Below, in pieces: positions 25,265-35,644 of a DNA stretch of 64,000 nucleotides. The first letter of the stretch is position 1. Every line of letters starts with the position of its first letter. Below the pieces are notes generated by a model that was not told where the DNA came from, made no database searches, and saw nothing but the letters and a program-made list of their open reading frames with translations. Source of the stretch: Ariolimax columbianus (lineage: Eukaryota; Mollusca; Gastropoda; Stylommatophora; Arionidae); the NCBI GenBank assembly GCA_036924085.1, contig JAVGWX010000005.1, positions 73,752,547-73,816,546 on the forward strand, given 5' to 3'. A program made the position numbers and the translations under genes.

Positions 25265-26160
25265 GGAATGACTACACAACATATCGGCGAGATTTTATAA
25301 GACTAGATTGCATATGGCTTCAGTGAGATAGGTAGATATAGAGAACGAGAGAGAAAGAGACAGAGAGAGATAGAGTAAGACCAAGTCAACAGCTGGGTTA
25401 ACGGGGACAAACATAATGACTAAAGTAGCGAGAATTGAAAATAATACCGTTCATACAGATAGTCAATCACATCAAGAGTTGTGTCGAATCAGAATGGATG
25501 TCAGGGATAGGGGTGTTAGAAAAGTCACTGTACGAGGACCTAATGTGTAATGTAGGTTGGCCAGTTCTCTTCTTCGCCATTTGTCATTCCCTGCCAACAA
25601 GCAACAGATCCTTTTACAACTGGAGTCGACTGGAATGTATCGATAACGGAAGTCTTACCCTGCACCTTAGAGATGAGACGGAACAATATGCCACTATATT
25701 ATAAAAAACATCTGCAGGCATTGAGGGCAAGAGAATAATGTTTTCTCCTGAAATCACGTAGGGTTATAAATAGGCACGATGACATCAGTGAATAATTGAA
25801 TAGCATTTGAACGATCGTAGTGCTTCAGTGAGAAGTGCTTGATAACAATATATTCTGATCAGTACTTAATCTTTCGATAAAATTACAATAGAATCATGGG
25901 TTATGTTTATCTGTCACAGTCTTCGGAGAGGTGAGATAAGTCCACCTGTAAACGATTTGAGCGTTTCCCGTTTAAGGTCTCAAATGTCCTCCAAGGCGTT
26001 TTATGTTACACCTTACGTGCCAGTCATTCTCTCTGCCGACTTATGGTTATCCAATTATAAAAACGGATGAAGTTTCAGTAGCTGTTTAAGAGGTAAAGTT
26101 CATTCTCAGACAGATAATGATGTGCCATTGGATGTGAAGATAAGAGTGTAGAGGTAATGT
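25265..26160. other. Unannotated stretch
   Basis: No gene or array was recognised. A short purine-rich run (gagagaaagagacagagaga) lies at about 25,345-25,372. Confidence 0.5.
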
Positions 26161-26164
26161 GGCT

Positions 26165-27255
26165 GTTCTTGTTTTAGTAGCACTAGTGGTAGTACTAGTA
26201 GTATTTGCTGTGATAATTGATTAACATTTGTAACAGTATTATTAGTGGTGGCAGTATTATTTTTTGAATTAGTAGTTGTAGTAGTAGTGGCATTAGGAAT
26301 AGCAATGTAGTGATATAACTAGCCGTATTAGTAGTGATATTGGTTGTAGTAGTAATGACAACAGTAGCAGTAGTAGTAACAGTGGTAAAATTAATAATGA
26401 TAGTAGTAATATTAGTAGTAGTAGTAGTAGTGGTATGTGGTAGTAGTAGTAGTGGTGGTAATGGTAATAATGATGGTAGTAGTAGGAATAATATTGGATG
26501 AAGTGATAAAGTGATAATAGTGATGATGATAGTATTAGCAGAAGTTGTAGTAACAATAATAGTGAATGCATTCGTGGTAGCAGTATTCGCAGTAATAATA
26601 GTATTGATGGCAGTTACAGTAGCAGTAGTATTATTAATAATATTATTGATGTTAGTCGTAGTAGCTGTAGTAGTAATAGTAGAAGTACTAATAGTAGGAT
26701 GGTAGTAGTAGTTGCAATAGTCGTAATAATAGTAGTGGCAGTATTTGTACTATTAATAGTAGTGATGGTAGCAGTAGCAGTAATAGTAGTGGTGGTACTA
26801 GTAGTTGCAGTAGTAGTAACAGTTGTAGTAACAGTAGTAGTAGTAGTAATAGTAGTAGCAGTACTAGTAGTAATTATAATAGTAACACTAGTGTCAGCAA
26901 TAGTAGTAGCAGTAGTAGTAGAATAGTAGTAGTAGCAGTAGTAACAGTAATTATAGTTGTAACACTGGTGGAAGCAATAGTAGTAGCAGTAGTAGCAGTA
27001 CTAGTAATAATTATAATAGTAACACTCGTGTCAGCAATAGTAGTAGCAGTAGTAGTAGAATAGAAGTAGTAGCAGTAGTAGCAGTAATTATAGTTGTAAC
27101 ACTGGTGGAAGCAATAGTAGTAGCAGTACTAGTAGTAATTATATTTGTAACGCTGGTGGCAGCAATAGTAGTAGCAGTAGTAGTAGAAATAATAGTAGTA
27201 GCAGTAGTAGCAGTAATTATAGTTGTAACACTGTTGGCAGCAATAGTAGTAGCAA
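26165..27255. repeat. Triplet-rich tract, (GTA/GCA/ATA)n, 1.1 kb
   Basis: It is made almost entirely of gta, gca, ata and aca triplets. From about 26,945 a higher-order unit appears: the segment 'agtaattatagttgtaaca' recurs at 26,946, 27,083 and 27,212. Frames here read only V, I, A or S, Y, L runs, and I do not call a gene. Confidence 0.9.
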
Positions 27256-27259
27256 GCAG

Positions 27260-28160
27260 GAACTACATTTTTGTGTGATTTCACATCTTTTGTAATATCA
27301 GGAAGAGACGGCTTGCTGAACTGAAAACGTGACAACTGGGAGTAATGCGTCATAGTTCTGAAGAAATATGATTGTTTTCTGCTAGAAGGATCATGAGAAG
27401 AAATGTCTATGTATTCAGAAGAAGGGATTCAGGTATGTAGGAATAGTTGCACAGATAAGTGGCGCGAGTGTCACGGCAACTGGATGAATGTCTAATTATA
27501 TTAGTTCTAGTATTCTTCTCTTTCTAAATGAAGCACAAGGTTACAGCTGTAGCTGACAGTCTACGGGAAGGCTGTATAAAACAAAACTGCCAAACACCTT
27601 ACATTTGGCTATTCTTCAATTTGTTTGCGTCAGAAAACTAGTTTGGATTTGTGGATTTTTGTGGAGGATTATTTTTGGATTTGTTGGCGTTAGACTGTTC
27701 GTTTGGCTTATGTTTGGCTTTTCTTGTGTTTTTGTGATGTTAATTGGCGTTCTTCCAATTTGTTTGACCTTTCTGACTTTTTAAAACCGTGGCAAAATTA
27801 ATGTCACAGAAAGACGTGAAAGTCATGTGTATTTCAAAGTTCATTCACCTTGAATGTGAGGCACAGTTTGATGTTTTGGGATTTATTTGTTGAACACATA
27901 TGCTTCATAGGGAGCTGCTAAGAATTATATTTATTGAATGATGTTTCAAAACATTTGCAAATATTCAGTTTCGTTCCTATGTGAATCATATGTTTTAAGC
28001 GTGGCTGGTTTCTTTAGAGCTCATCTGTATATGGATTTTTTGCAGTGGCTGATTATAATAACAATGTTATTTGTGTACATGATGGCGTTTCTAGCCCCTT
28101 TTTTATAGCCCGTTTCGACATGCTGGAACGTAATGTCGTATCACCCCGAGTATCAATGGG
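27260..28160. other. Unannotated stretch
   Basis: Repeated 'ttggatttgt' and 'tttggcttat' words at about 27,600-27,780 suggest a very diverged short repeat. No coding fragment was recognised. Confidence 0.4.
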
Positions 28161-28898
28161 GTAGGAGTATACAGGAGTATACTTCTTCTTCTTCTTCGTA
28201 CGCTGTCAGACGTCAACTTGAATTTGTTCGAAGAAAGCAGCAGTCATCCTGAAGGTGTCGACACTGCCATAGAGCTTGTCTAGTGTTGGCACTGGTGATG
28301 GCCACATGTGCTTTTCTGGTCCTCGTATGTCGGGCAATTTTACAGCAGATGTTCAGCGGTCTGTTTCTCTGTACCACAGGTGAATTTGTCAGTGCCACCT
28401 ATCTTCAGTTTATTGAATAGATGGTACCTCAGTCTGCTGTGGCCTGTGCGGATTCTGAAGACCACGACCTCCTCTCTTCTGCTCAACTGGTAATAGGCAT
28501 CATTTTGTGTGTAGCCAGTATGCTCTGTTTCCCATTCGGCCATGTATCTGACCCTAATAAACCTTTTGGACTCTTCGTAGTTCACCCTAGAATCTGGTTG
28601 TGGTAATCTTGCACCTTCTTTTGCCAGTCTGTCTGCCTCCTCGTTGCCTTGCATGTTACACTGGGATGGAACCCACTGTACCACTACTCTTTTTGGTGCG
28701 GATTGTTGGCATAGTTGACAGAGTACTGCTCTTAAATCATTAAGTTCTGTATTTTTTTGGCTTTTCAGTGCTGTAACCACGGACAGGGCATCTGTGAACA
28801 GGACTATCTGGCTTTAATTGCTTTCGCATGTCAGCATTGCGTTTATTGCAGCCTTCAGTGTCTCTACCTCCGCTCAGAAATTGCTGTAGGAGTATACA
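28161..28898 (-). mobile_element. 5'-truncated LINE insertion: RNase H and C-terminal domain, with target-site duplication
   Basis: The element lies on the minus strand between two copies of gtaggagtataca (28,161-28,173 and 28,886-28,898), a 13-bp target-site duplication. Its 3' tail is (GAA)n, seen as ttcttcttcttcttc at 28,182-28,196. Reading inward from 28,880, 'AEVETLKAAI' and 'VLFTDALSVVTAL' supply RNase H catalytic Glu and Asp, and 'VQWVPSQCNMQGNEEADRLA' the final Asp with the GNxxAD motif. Then come 'VVVFRIRTGHSRLRYHLFNK' and a Cys/His tail (CGTEKQTAEHLL). There is one in-frame stop before the second motif and a frameshift after the Cys/His tail. The RT core is missing through 5' truncation. 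It is inactive but comparatively young. Confidence 0.9.
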
Positions 28899-28899
28899 A

Positions 28900-29290
28900 T
28901 ATAACACTTTACTGTATGTATATAAGAGAGTACTCGTTACAAATATTAAAATGTGTATGTTCTATTGTATAATCATTCTCACAACACATCAACAGTAAAT
29001 AATCTCAGATATGAGGTTAACACAATTCTGCTGACTGAAAGAGAACAAGAATTGATGATTGAAGTACAGAACAATAGTCAGATTGTATAAAAATACTAAT
29101 GAAACGAAAACTACAATAGTTAACAAAATAGACTGGAAATCTACACTACTAATGCATGTAGATGGCAACATTTGGGATAGAATGGCAGATACGAAATAGA
29201 AAACAGGAGGACAACAGGGATAGCTAAATTTGTGGAGATGGCTTCTGAACTGAAAAAACAATTTACCACGAGTGTAGAGTGTGATACTTG
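28900..29290. other. Unannotated stretch
   Basis: No array or coding fragment was recognised. Confidence 0.5.
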
Positions 29291-29294
29291 TTAT

Positions 29295-30200
29295 CTGTAG
29301 GTGTAAGCTGGAAGGTATTCACCAGCAGACTGGTCATCTGTAGGTGTAAGCTAAAAGGTATTCACCAGCAGACAATGGCCTTCTGTAGGTGTAATCTCGA
29401 AGGTATTGACCAGCAGACAATGGCCATCTGTAGATGTAAGTTCGAAGGTATTCACCAGCAGACAATGACCATTTGTAGATGTAAGCTCGAAGGTATTCAC
29501 CAGCAGACAATGGTCATTTGTAGGTGTAAGCTCGAAGGTATTCACCAGCAGACAATGGTCATTTGTAGATGTACGCTCGAAGGTATTCACCAGCAGACAA
29601 TGGTCATTTGTAGGTGTAAGCTCGAAGGTATTCACCAGCAGACAATGGTCATTTGTAGGTGCAAACTCGAAGGTATTCACCAGCAGACAATGACCATTTA
29701 TAGATGTAAGCTCAAAGGTATTCACCAGCAGACAATGACCATTTGTAGATTTAAGCTTAAAGGTATTTACCAGCAGACAATGACCATTTGTAGATGTAAG
29801 CTCGAAGGTATTCACCAGCAGATAATGGTCATTTGTAGATGTAAGCTCGAAGGTATTCACCAGCAGACAATGGTCATTTGTAGGTGCAAGCTCGAAGGTA
29901 TTCACCAGCAGACAATGACCATTTGTAGATGTAAGCTCAAAGGTATTCACCAGCAGACAATGACCATTTGTAGATGTAAGCTCAAAGGTATTCACCAGCA
30001 GACAATGACCATTTGTAGATGTAAGCTCGAAGGTATTCACCAGCAGCCAATGGTCATTTGTAGTTGTAAGCTGAAAGGTATTCAGCAGCAGACAATGGCC
30101 ATTTGTAGATGTAAGCTCGAAGATATTCAGCAGCAGACAATGGTCATTTAAAGGTGTAAGCTCGAAGGTATTCAGCAGCAGACAATGGTCATTTGTGGGT
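29295..30200. repeat. 45-bp minisatellite, about 20 copies
   Basis: The unit is 45 bp, 'aggtattcaccagcagacaa' plus 'tggtcatttgtaggtgtaagctcga'-type sequence. Because 45 is a multiple of three, both strands stay open (287 codons on plus, 308 on minus) with 15-residue repeats such as 'CRCKLEGIHQQTM'. More diverged relatives (cagtagtagacaatggtc) continue to about 30,580. The two-strand openness argues against either frame being a gene. Confidence 0.95.
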
Positions 30201-30590
30201 ACAATGTTAACGGTGTACCAGTTGTAGACAATCGTCATTCCTGGATATGATACCAAATGTGTCTCAGTAGTAAGCAAAAGTGATGTGCAGGTATAAATAT
30301 AGTCAGTAGCAGTCGATCGTCATTTGTGGATGCGAGATCAAAGGTGTTCCAGTAGTAGACAATGGTCCTTTCTAGATATACATAAAGTCAAATGTATAAC
30401 AATAGGAAGCAATAGTCATTCGTAGGTCTAAATTAGGTAAAAGGTATTAGAGTATCAGACTATGGTCATTTGGGGGTATAAATACAGTCAAATGTATAAC
30501 AATAGGAAGCAATGGTTATTACTATGTATAATGTAAAAAGTGTTTCAGCAGCAGACAATCTTTTAGGGAATAAAGTGTTAAATACGATCA
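30201..30590. repeat. Decayed continuation of the 45-bp repeat
   Basis: Scattered pieces such as 'agcagacaatggtcattt' and a duplicated 'aatgtataacaataggaagc' (at 30,391 and 30,491) are recognisable, but spacing is irregular. Confidence 0.6.
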
Positions 30591-31285
30591 CATCCTTCCC
30601 TAACAGTAAGTCAGGTACACATTTTCAGCAGTGCAGACTAAGTTGTACTCACTCCAGGGATCTACTCCTATTCTTTGTGTTTGCTCATTGATGTGTATAG
30701 TCAGACGAGTTCCTGTGATAAACTTATAAACATATTTATCTGCATATCCACTCCAGCTCGGTACATTCTTTAATTCAGTGTTGAGTCATTTGGCCAGTGA
30801 GTCTTCCTCAGCCGCTAACACGGAGGGCAGTCCTGTAAAGCATGATCATAATTTGTTCACTGAGTCCACATGTTCTGTTAGAAAGCGAAAGAATGGTGAT
30901 TTATCCTTGTTAGTCAAGAGTGCGGAAGTCGTCCAAGTGTTAGTTCTTATTATTTCTTTCTTATCTTTTCTTTCTTATCATTTTTTTCTTATCTTTTCTT
31001 TCTTATCATTTCTTTCTTATCTTTTCTTTCCTATCTTTTCTAACAGCCCGAATATCTCGAATTTTAAAATTAAATTATGTGATTTTCCACCCTTTTTTTC
31101 ACATTCTCCCCACCCCTGTTTTGCAAGCCTATCTATCCCATTACACTACAATGAGATGGTAACTACTTAAGTACGGTTCGTAACTGCCAGCTACCCTACT
31201 TAGTTCATTCGTCAGATGTGATAGCTTACCAGCCTTGATGGTTTGCAGTAGAAATAATGTCTGTGACTATAATTACCCCATGAAG
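30591..31285. other. Mostly unannotated, with a short (TTTCTTATC)n run
   Basis: At about 30,950-31,040 there are around ten units close to tttcttatc. The 130-codon plus frame that spans it (30,778-31,170) has no recognisable domain. Confidence 0.55.
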
Positions 31286-31289
31286 TGCT

Positions 31290-31525
31290 GTTGTGTATCA
31301 TATGAGTAGCTTGTTGTCGGTTCTGAACCTCAGAAGGGCTGTTGTATATCATATTAGTAGCTTTTTGTCGGTTCTGAACCTCAGAAGGGATGTTGTATAT
31401 CATAGTAGTAGCTTTTTGTCGGTTCTGAACCTCAGAAGGGCTGTTGTATATCATATTAGTAGCTTGTTCTCCATTCTGAATCTCAGAAGTGCTGTTGTGT
31501 ATCATATTAAAGGCTTTTTTCAAGC
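31290..31525. repeat. 51-bp minisatellite, about 4.5 copies
   Basis: Units of 51 bp (gtatatcatattagtagctt ... cagaagggctgtt). Length is a multiple of three, so both strands stay open for 80-100 codons. Confidence 0.92.
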
Positions 31526-31529
31526 TCTG

Positions 31530-32380
31530 GAACGTCAGCTGTAACGGAATTGACCAGTAAAAGACTGGGCTTATCTAACAATGAGTTTCTGGTTATGACA
31601 TAATAATTCAGAAGTCCTGACAGAATGGGTGCAGCTGGGAAGCTAGACCGAGGTTAACCAGCTAGTAAATCATAACACTCAGATAAGTGATACTATCAAA
31701 TATACCGACACTACACAGTGAGATATCTAGTTATGTGCCACAGTGAGAGTTCATGCTATGAGGAGTGCGACATACAGAACAACATCCTCCATTGTAAGAA
31801 ATTATATGGAAACAGTGGTTGTACCGTACAGGAGGCTGCCTGAGACATGAGTAGATTATAGTTGTAGAGCCCTTACACCTGCATGGGCTGGTGTAAATAT
31901 ACTGGTCAAGTCATGATGGAGTTAAGGAGAACGGAGGAGCTGCCATCCTGAGTCTGTCAATGACCGCGTGTTGTAAGATGATAATAATAGTGTGTGCATT
32001 CAGCGAGTTACTGTATTCCCTCTCTTCGCTACTGTATTCCCTCCCTTCGCTAGTGTATTCCCTCCCTTCGCTACTGTATTCCCTACCTTTGCTACTTACT
32101 GAGAAAAACTGAGCACCTATAAGTGTGCTCGGAGTGCAGTGAATAAGATTCTTAGGTAGAGTACAGAAAGTAACGGAACTTGCTTTTTTGCGAAGTTCAT
32201 AAAGTTTACAATCCACAGACGTCAGAGGTTTCGTTAGCCTCGAGTGTACAAGCATGACTCATGAAACAATTCAAATGAACATATTGCTTATTTTTAAAAA
32301 AAACGAATTCCCGACTATTATGAATAGACTCGTGGCTTTATTTGTTATTTGATTGCAGAAGAAATTAACAGTTTATACGC
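31530..32380. other. Mostly unannotated, with a 21-bp repeat at 32,020-32,095
   Basis: Four copies of 'cttcgctactgtattccctcc' lie in an otherwise unremarkable stretch. Confidence 0.6.
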
Positions 32381-32385
32381 ATCTG

Positions 32386-32426
32386 GTGGGCATGTAGGGG
32401 GTGGGGGTGGGGGTGGGGAAATTGGG
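32386..32426 (+). other. Strong G-quadruplex motif
   Basis: Runs of G5, G5, G5 and G4 separated by single T bases (aggggg-t-ggggg-t-ggggg-t-gggg), with one more GGGG a few bases on. One-base loops are the most favourable arrangement for a parallel quadruplex. No gene is near it. Confidence 0.75.
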
Positions 32427-32699
32427 GCACACATTCAATTAAATATAGTAGCTTCCTTGGAGGTCTCATTTAATCTGCTCGGGTGCCGAGTGTGGCCGTT
32501 GCCGACTTTGCGCATGCCTGGTTAAAACGAATTAAGAATGGTCGGTAGTCAATAGAAATGTCTCACACCATCATTTGGCCGACGATCATGTTGTCCTGGT
32601 TCGTGTGATGGTGCGTTCCAATCTTCAACTTACAGTTGGCAAAATGCAAATAGATGCAGCATGTCCACATGAACGGGCCATGTCATTCTACCAGTAAAA

Positions 32700-33245
32700 T
32701 CTCCTGAGAAAATACAGAAGTTGTGTAGAAACAGCTCCTTATTCGTACTTCATGACAATGCGCAAACTCACACATCACTGTTCGTACTTCATGACAATTC
32801 GCCAACTCACACATCACTGTTCGTACTTCATGACCATGCGCCAACTCACACATCACTGTTCGTACTTCATGACCATGCGCCAACTCACACACCACTGTTC
32901 ATTCTGGAAAGTTAGACACAAACCGAAGACTACTCAGCTTTCCCAGTCCCCATACTCACATAACCTAGCCCCAGCAGACTTTTGACTATTTCCAAAACTG
33001 ATTTTCAGCTTGATAGGTCGACCACTTCAGACCACTAAAGAAATTAAGGGCAATTCACAGACGGATCTACACATAATCCCCAAAATGCTTTCCATGATTG
33101 CTTCTAGAAGTCGAATTGGTTTGGGAATGACGAATTAATTGATAAAGGGCCTATTTCCAAGCAGACACGTTTGACTAGTCCTATGTAAGCCTGAAATAGC
33201 TTTACAAAAAAAATCCTGAAACGTTTCGAACACACCCCATATATC
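32700..33245 (+). mobile_element. Mariner/Tc1-superfamily transposase remnant with an internal 39-bp expansion
   Basis: The part at 32,740-32,905 encodes 'VLHDNAQTHTS', the DDE-transposase segment that carries the second catalytic Asp (family form HDNAPAHxS). After a frame change, 'SQSPYSHNLAPADF' follows (family PPYSPDLAPxDF, third catalytic Asp region). Then come an in-frame stop and 'LFPKLIFSLIGRPLQ', 'TTKEIKGNSQTDL' and 'IPKMLSMI', in the order expected for the carboxy end. The last recognisable piece is 'cgtttcgaacacacccc' near 33,220, typical of the 3' side of such elements. The first catalytic Asp region is not recognisable. It is inactive. Confidence 0.78.
32742..32905. repeat. 39-bp minisatellite, 4 copies, inside the transposase remnant
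   Basis: The unit is ttcgtacttcatgacaatgc plus gcaaactcacacatcactg. Each unit re-encodes the 13 residues LFVLHDNAQTHTS, with N/H and Q/S/P variants. The repeat unit is thus a piece of transposase coding sequence amplified in frame. Confidence 0.9.
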
Positions 33246-33384
33246 ACTTGAGCACGTTCGCAGACATAAATCTGGACAGGAGACATCACTTTTCACAGTT
33301 TTCAAGAAACACTTGGATCTGAGATGCTGTCTAAGAATGGGATTTTTGTTTGACTGTACGAGTGGCTTTCAGAGGGGCACCGTG

Positions 33385-33409
33385 TGTGTGTGTGTGTGTG
33401 TGTGTGATA
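33385..33409. repeat. (GT)n microsatellite
   Basis: About 12 GT units. Confidence 0.9.
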
Positions 33410-33659
33410 GAAACACAAATTGGTCCACTGCTACACTTAGAACATGTTTTCCCTTTGTTCATACGCAGGAGTGTTTTGTATTGTGATTTGTGCTTTAAAT
33501 GCCTAGTGCTTCCGACTTCAGCAGGAATATTAAATTGCCATTAGGTCCTTCATGGACACGCCCTTGCTGTGTGATGGACTCGAGCACGCGCGAGTTTGGA
33601 TTGAAAACCGTGCCACCAACTGCTTCGCCACCATCCCACCCGAACCTCCGCCACCGAGC

Positions 33660-33664
33660 ACACA

Positions 33665-33700
<36 letters not shown>

Positions 33701-33705
33701 GACAC
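33660..33705. repeat. (CA)n microsatellite
   Basis: Imperfect (CA)n with a few acaga interruptions. Confidence 0.9.
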
Positions 33706-33889
33706 ACTGAGTACAGTTTATCGCCTCTGCGTGTCACATAAATAGGAATATGTCCCATACTCCACTGATAGCTAGCCGCTGGAGGTGAATACCAGTTGGT
33801 TTTAATTAGCCTCTCTGAGGTTTGCAATAATCACGAGTAATAAATCGTCAAATACAGACAGTTTTTTCAATCGTCCGATAGTTGATCGT

Positions 33890-34320
33890 GGATGGAACCT
33901 TCTACTTGTCGAAGCCGTTCTATATGGCTGCACACGGTCCAACGGTTGGTCCTTGTCGGTGCGCTGAACTTGGCGACGCCGTTCTGTATGGCTGCACACG
34001 GTCCAATGGTTGGTCCTTGGCGGAGCGCTGTACTTGGCGAAGCCGTTCTGTATGGCTGCACACGGTCCAATGGTTGGTCCTTGTCGGAGCGCTGTACTTG
34101 GCGAAGCCGTTCTGTATGGCTGCACACGGTCCAATGGTTGGTCCTTGTCGGAGCGCTGTACTTGGCAAAGCCGTTCTATATGGCTGCACACGGTCCAATG
34201 GTTGGTCCTTGTCGGAGCGCTGTACTTCGCGAATTCGTTATGTATGGTTGCACACAGGTCCAGTTGGTGGTACTGGCCGGAGTCATGCATATGGCAAAGC
34301 AGTTCTTTCGCCCTGCAATA
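33890..34320. repeat. 64-bp minisatellite, about 6 copies
   Basis: The repeated segment gtccaatggttggtcc is spaced exactly 64 bp in the central copies (34,001, 34,065, 34,129). Because 64 is not a multiple of three, each frame cycles through three peptides, yet three frames on each strand remain open. This shows how stop-poor repeats mimic coding sequence. Confidence 0.95.
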
Positions 34321-34395
34321 TGGTCCAGACGTTACCGAGGACTTGGCTCTTCTGTCCCATAATGTAAAATAAAATAAGTATTCTTGATGATTCTT

Positions 34396-34670
34396 CTTCT
34401 TCTTCCTCGTTCATTTTCAGACCTCAACTTCAATGACTGTAACGAAGGCAGCGGTCGACTCAAGGTTCTGTACGCTTCCGTACATCTTCTCGTGGAAGGA
34501 CACTGGCTGTTGCCAAATGCTACTTCTTTTGTCGGTATACAGTGGACAGGACTGCAAAATATGTTCTACATTCATGGGGGCTGTGCCGCAGACACAAAGG
34601 TCTGTAGTGCTAATAATGAGCTTGTTGTACAGATGGCAGCAATTGCAGATATTATCCCTGTAATATCAAT
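34396..34670 (-). mobile_element. LINE C-terminal fragment with GAA tail
   Basis: On the minus strand the end of a LINE ORF reads 'CHLYNKLIISTTDLCVCG' and 'TAPMNVEHILQSCPLY', the Cys/His segment that follows RNase H in this LINE group. It then runs 'QNLESTAAFVTVIEVEV' to a stop near 34,425 and a GAA-rich tail (ttcttcttcttc at 34,394-34,405 on plus). The part from the Cys segment to the stop is open. RNase H and RT are missing, so the copy is strongly 5'-truncated. It belongs to the same group as the insertion at 28.2-28.9 kb. Confidence 0.82.
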
Positions 34671-34959
34671 CCTACAATAAGAAAACCAGGTGTTATAATT
34701 ACAAGGCAGTATGTATTCTAGAACCCCACGGGAAACAGAGGTAAGAGGAGACCACATGACACATAGAGACAGACATGATGTGAACAGTGAAAATGCGAAC
34801 AAAACTCTAGTAGATGGTGTACGACTGGAGGAATTGGTGTGCATTTGCAGAAAAAAAGAACACATGCTATAAAAAAAAGTACATTTCCTGAACAACAGCA
34901 TCGTATCGTGAGTAGAACTTGTCACAGGAGAGTGGGGAGGAGGGGAGATGTAAAGCGCC

Positions 34960-35240
34960 GGTGGAAAGTATGTGACCAACGACCAATCGACCAATCTCTT
35001 TAATGACTCCATCAAGTGTGAGAGTCACTGATCGTTTCTTGAGTCCCAGACAATGTATCTAAGAAGCTGAGGGACTTTGTTGCTACCACTCAAGACGCCG
35101 CACGGCTTTGTGGTCACTGATGATTGTGTTAGTCTTTGACCAAGTGTAAGAAATGAAGGAGTGCGGTGCTGTCATCAAACAAGCCATAACGTGTGGCGGT
35201 GTCTGGTCGTTTTGCCAGTTGTTGACAACGAGTCTAAGAA
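34960..35240 (-). mobile_element. Tc1-like transposase remnant, carboxy part
   Basis: The minus strand reads 'CLMTAPHSFISYTWSKTN', then 'DHKAVRRLEW', a stop, 'QSPSAS', and later 'LDGVIKEIGRSLVTYFPP'. The order fits the Tc1 arrangement of catalytic Asp segment (DxAPxH), a link ending in 'LEWPxQSPDLNPIE', and a carboxy helix region. The catalytic residues are mostly altered. The match is by pattern only, and a profile search is needed to confirm it. Confidence 0.45.
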
Positions 35241-35261
35241 GAAAAAGACTGGAATTACAAA

Positions 35262-35345
35262 TTGTGAAAAAAATCCCAAAACGTTGATGTGGATGGATTG
35301 TGGTGAACGACTTAGCCCGACTTGTAAAGACAGTCACTGACATAA
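35262..35345 (-). repeat. Inverted relative of the neighbouring tandem repeat
   Basis: Read on the minus strand, 'gtcagtgactgtctttacaa' followed by 'gttcaccacaatccatccacatcaac' matches the units at 35,426-35,640 in opposite orientation. Confidence 0.75.
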
Positions 35346-35419
35346 CTTTACTGGAGTGAGTCATTGATGAGAATATCAAAATGAAACAGAAACGGAAGTT
35401 GAAACTGAAAAATGTTAGT

Positions 35420-35640
35420 CTTGTCAGTGACTGTCTTTACAATGCTGGGTATGTTGTTCAGTACCATCCATCCACATCAACAACTCCAACAGTCATGTCA
35501 GTGACTGTCTTTACAATGCTGGGTATGTTGTTCACCATCACACATCTACATCATAGCTACAACAGAGTCAAGTCAGTGACTGTCTTTACAATGCTGGGTA
35601 TGTTGTTCACCATCACACATCTACATCTCCGCTTTGGTGA
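35420..35640. repeat. About 70-bp repeat, 3 copies
   Basis: Copies of 'gtcagtgactgtctttacaa' plus 'tgctgggtatgttgttca' start at about 35,427, 35,498 and 35,573. Confidence 0.88.
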
Positions 35641-35644
35641 ATGT

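Noticed and set aside
29288..30277. Two overlapping 290-310 codon frames on opposite strands
   Set aside because: Both arise from the 45-bp minisatellite. Openness on both strands points to repeat composition, not to a gene.
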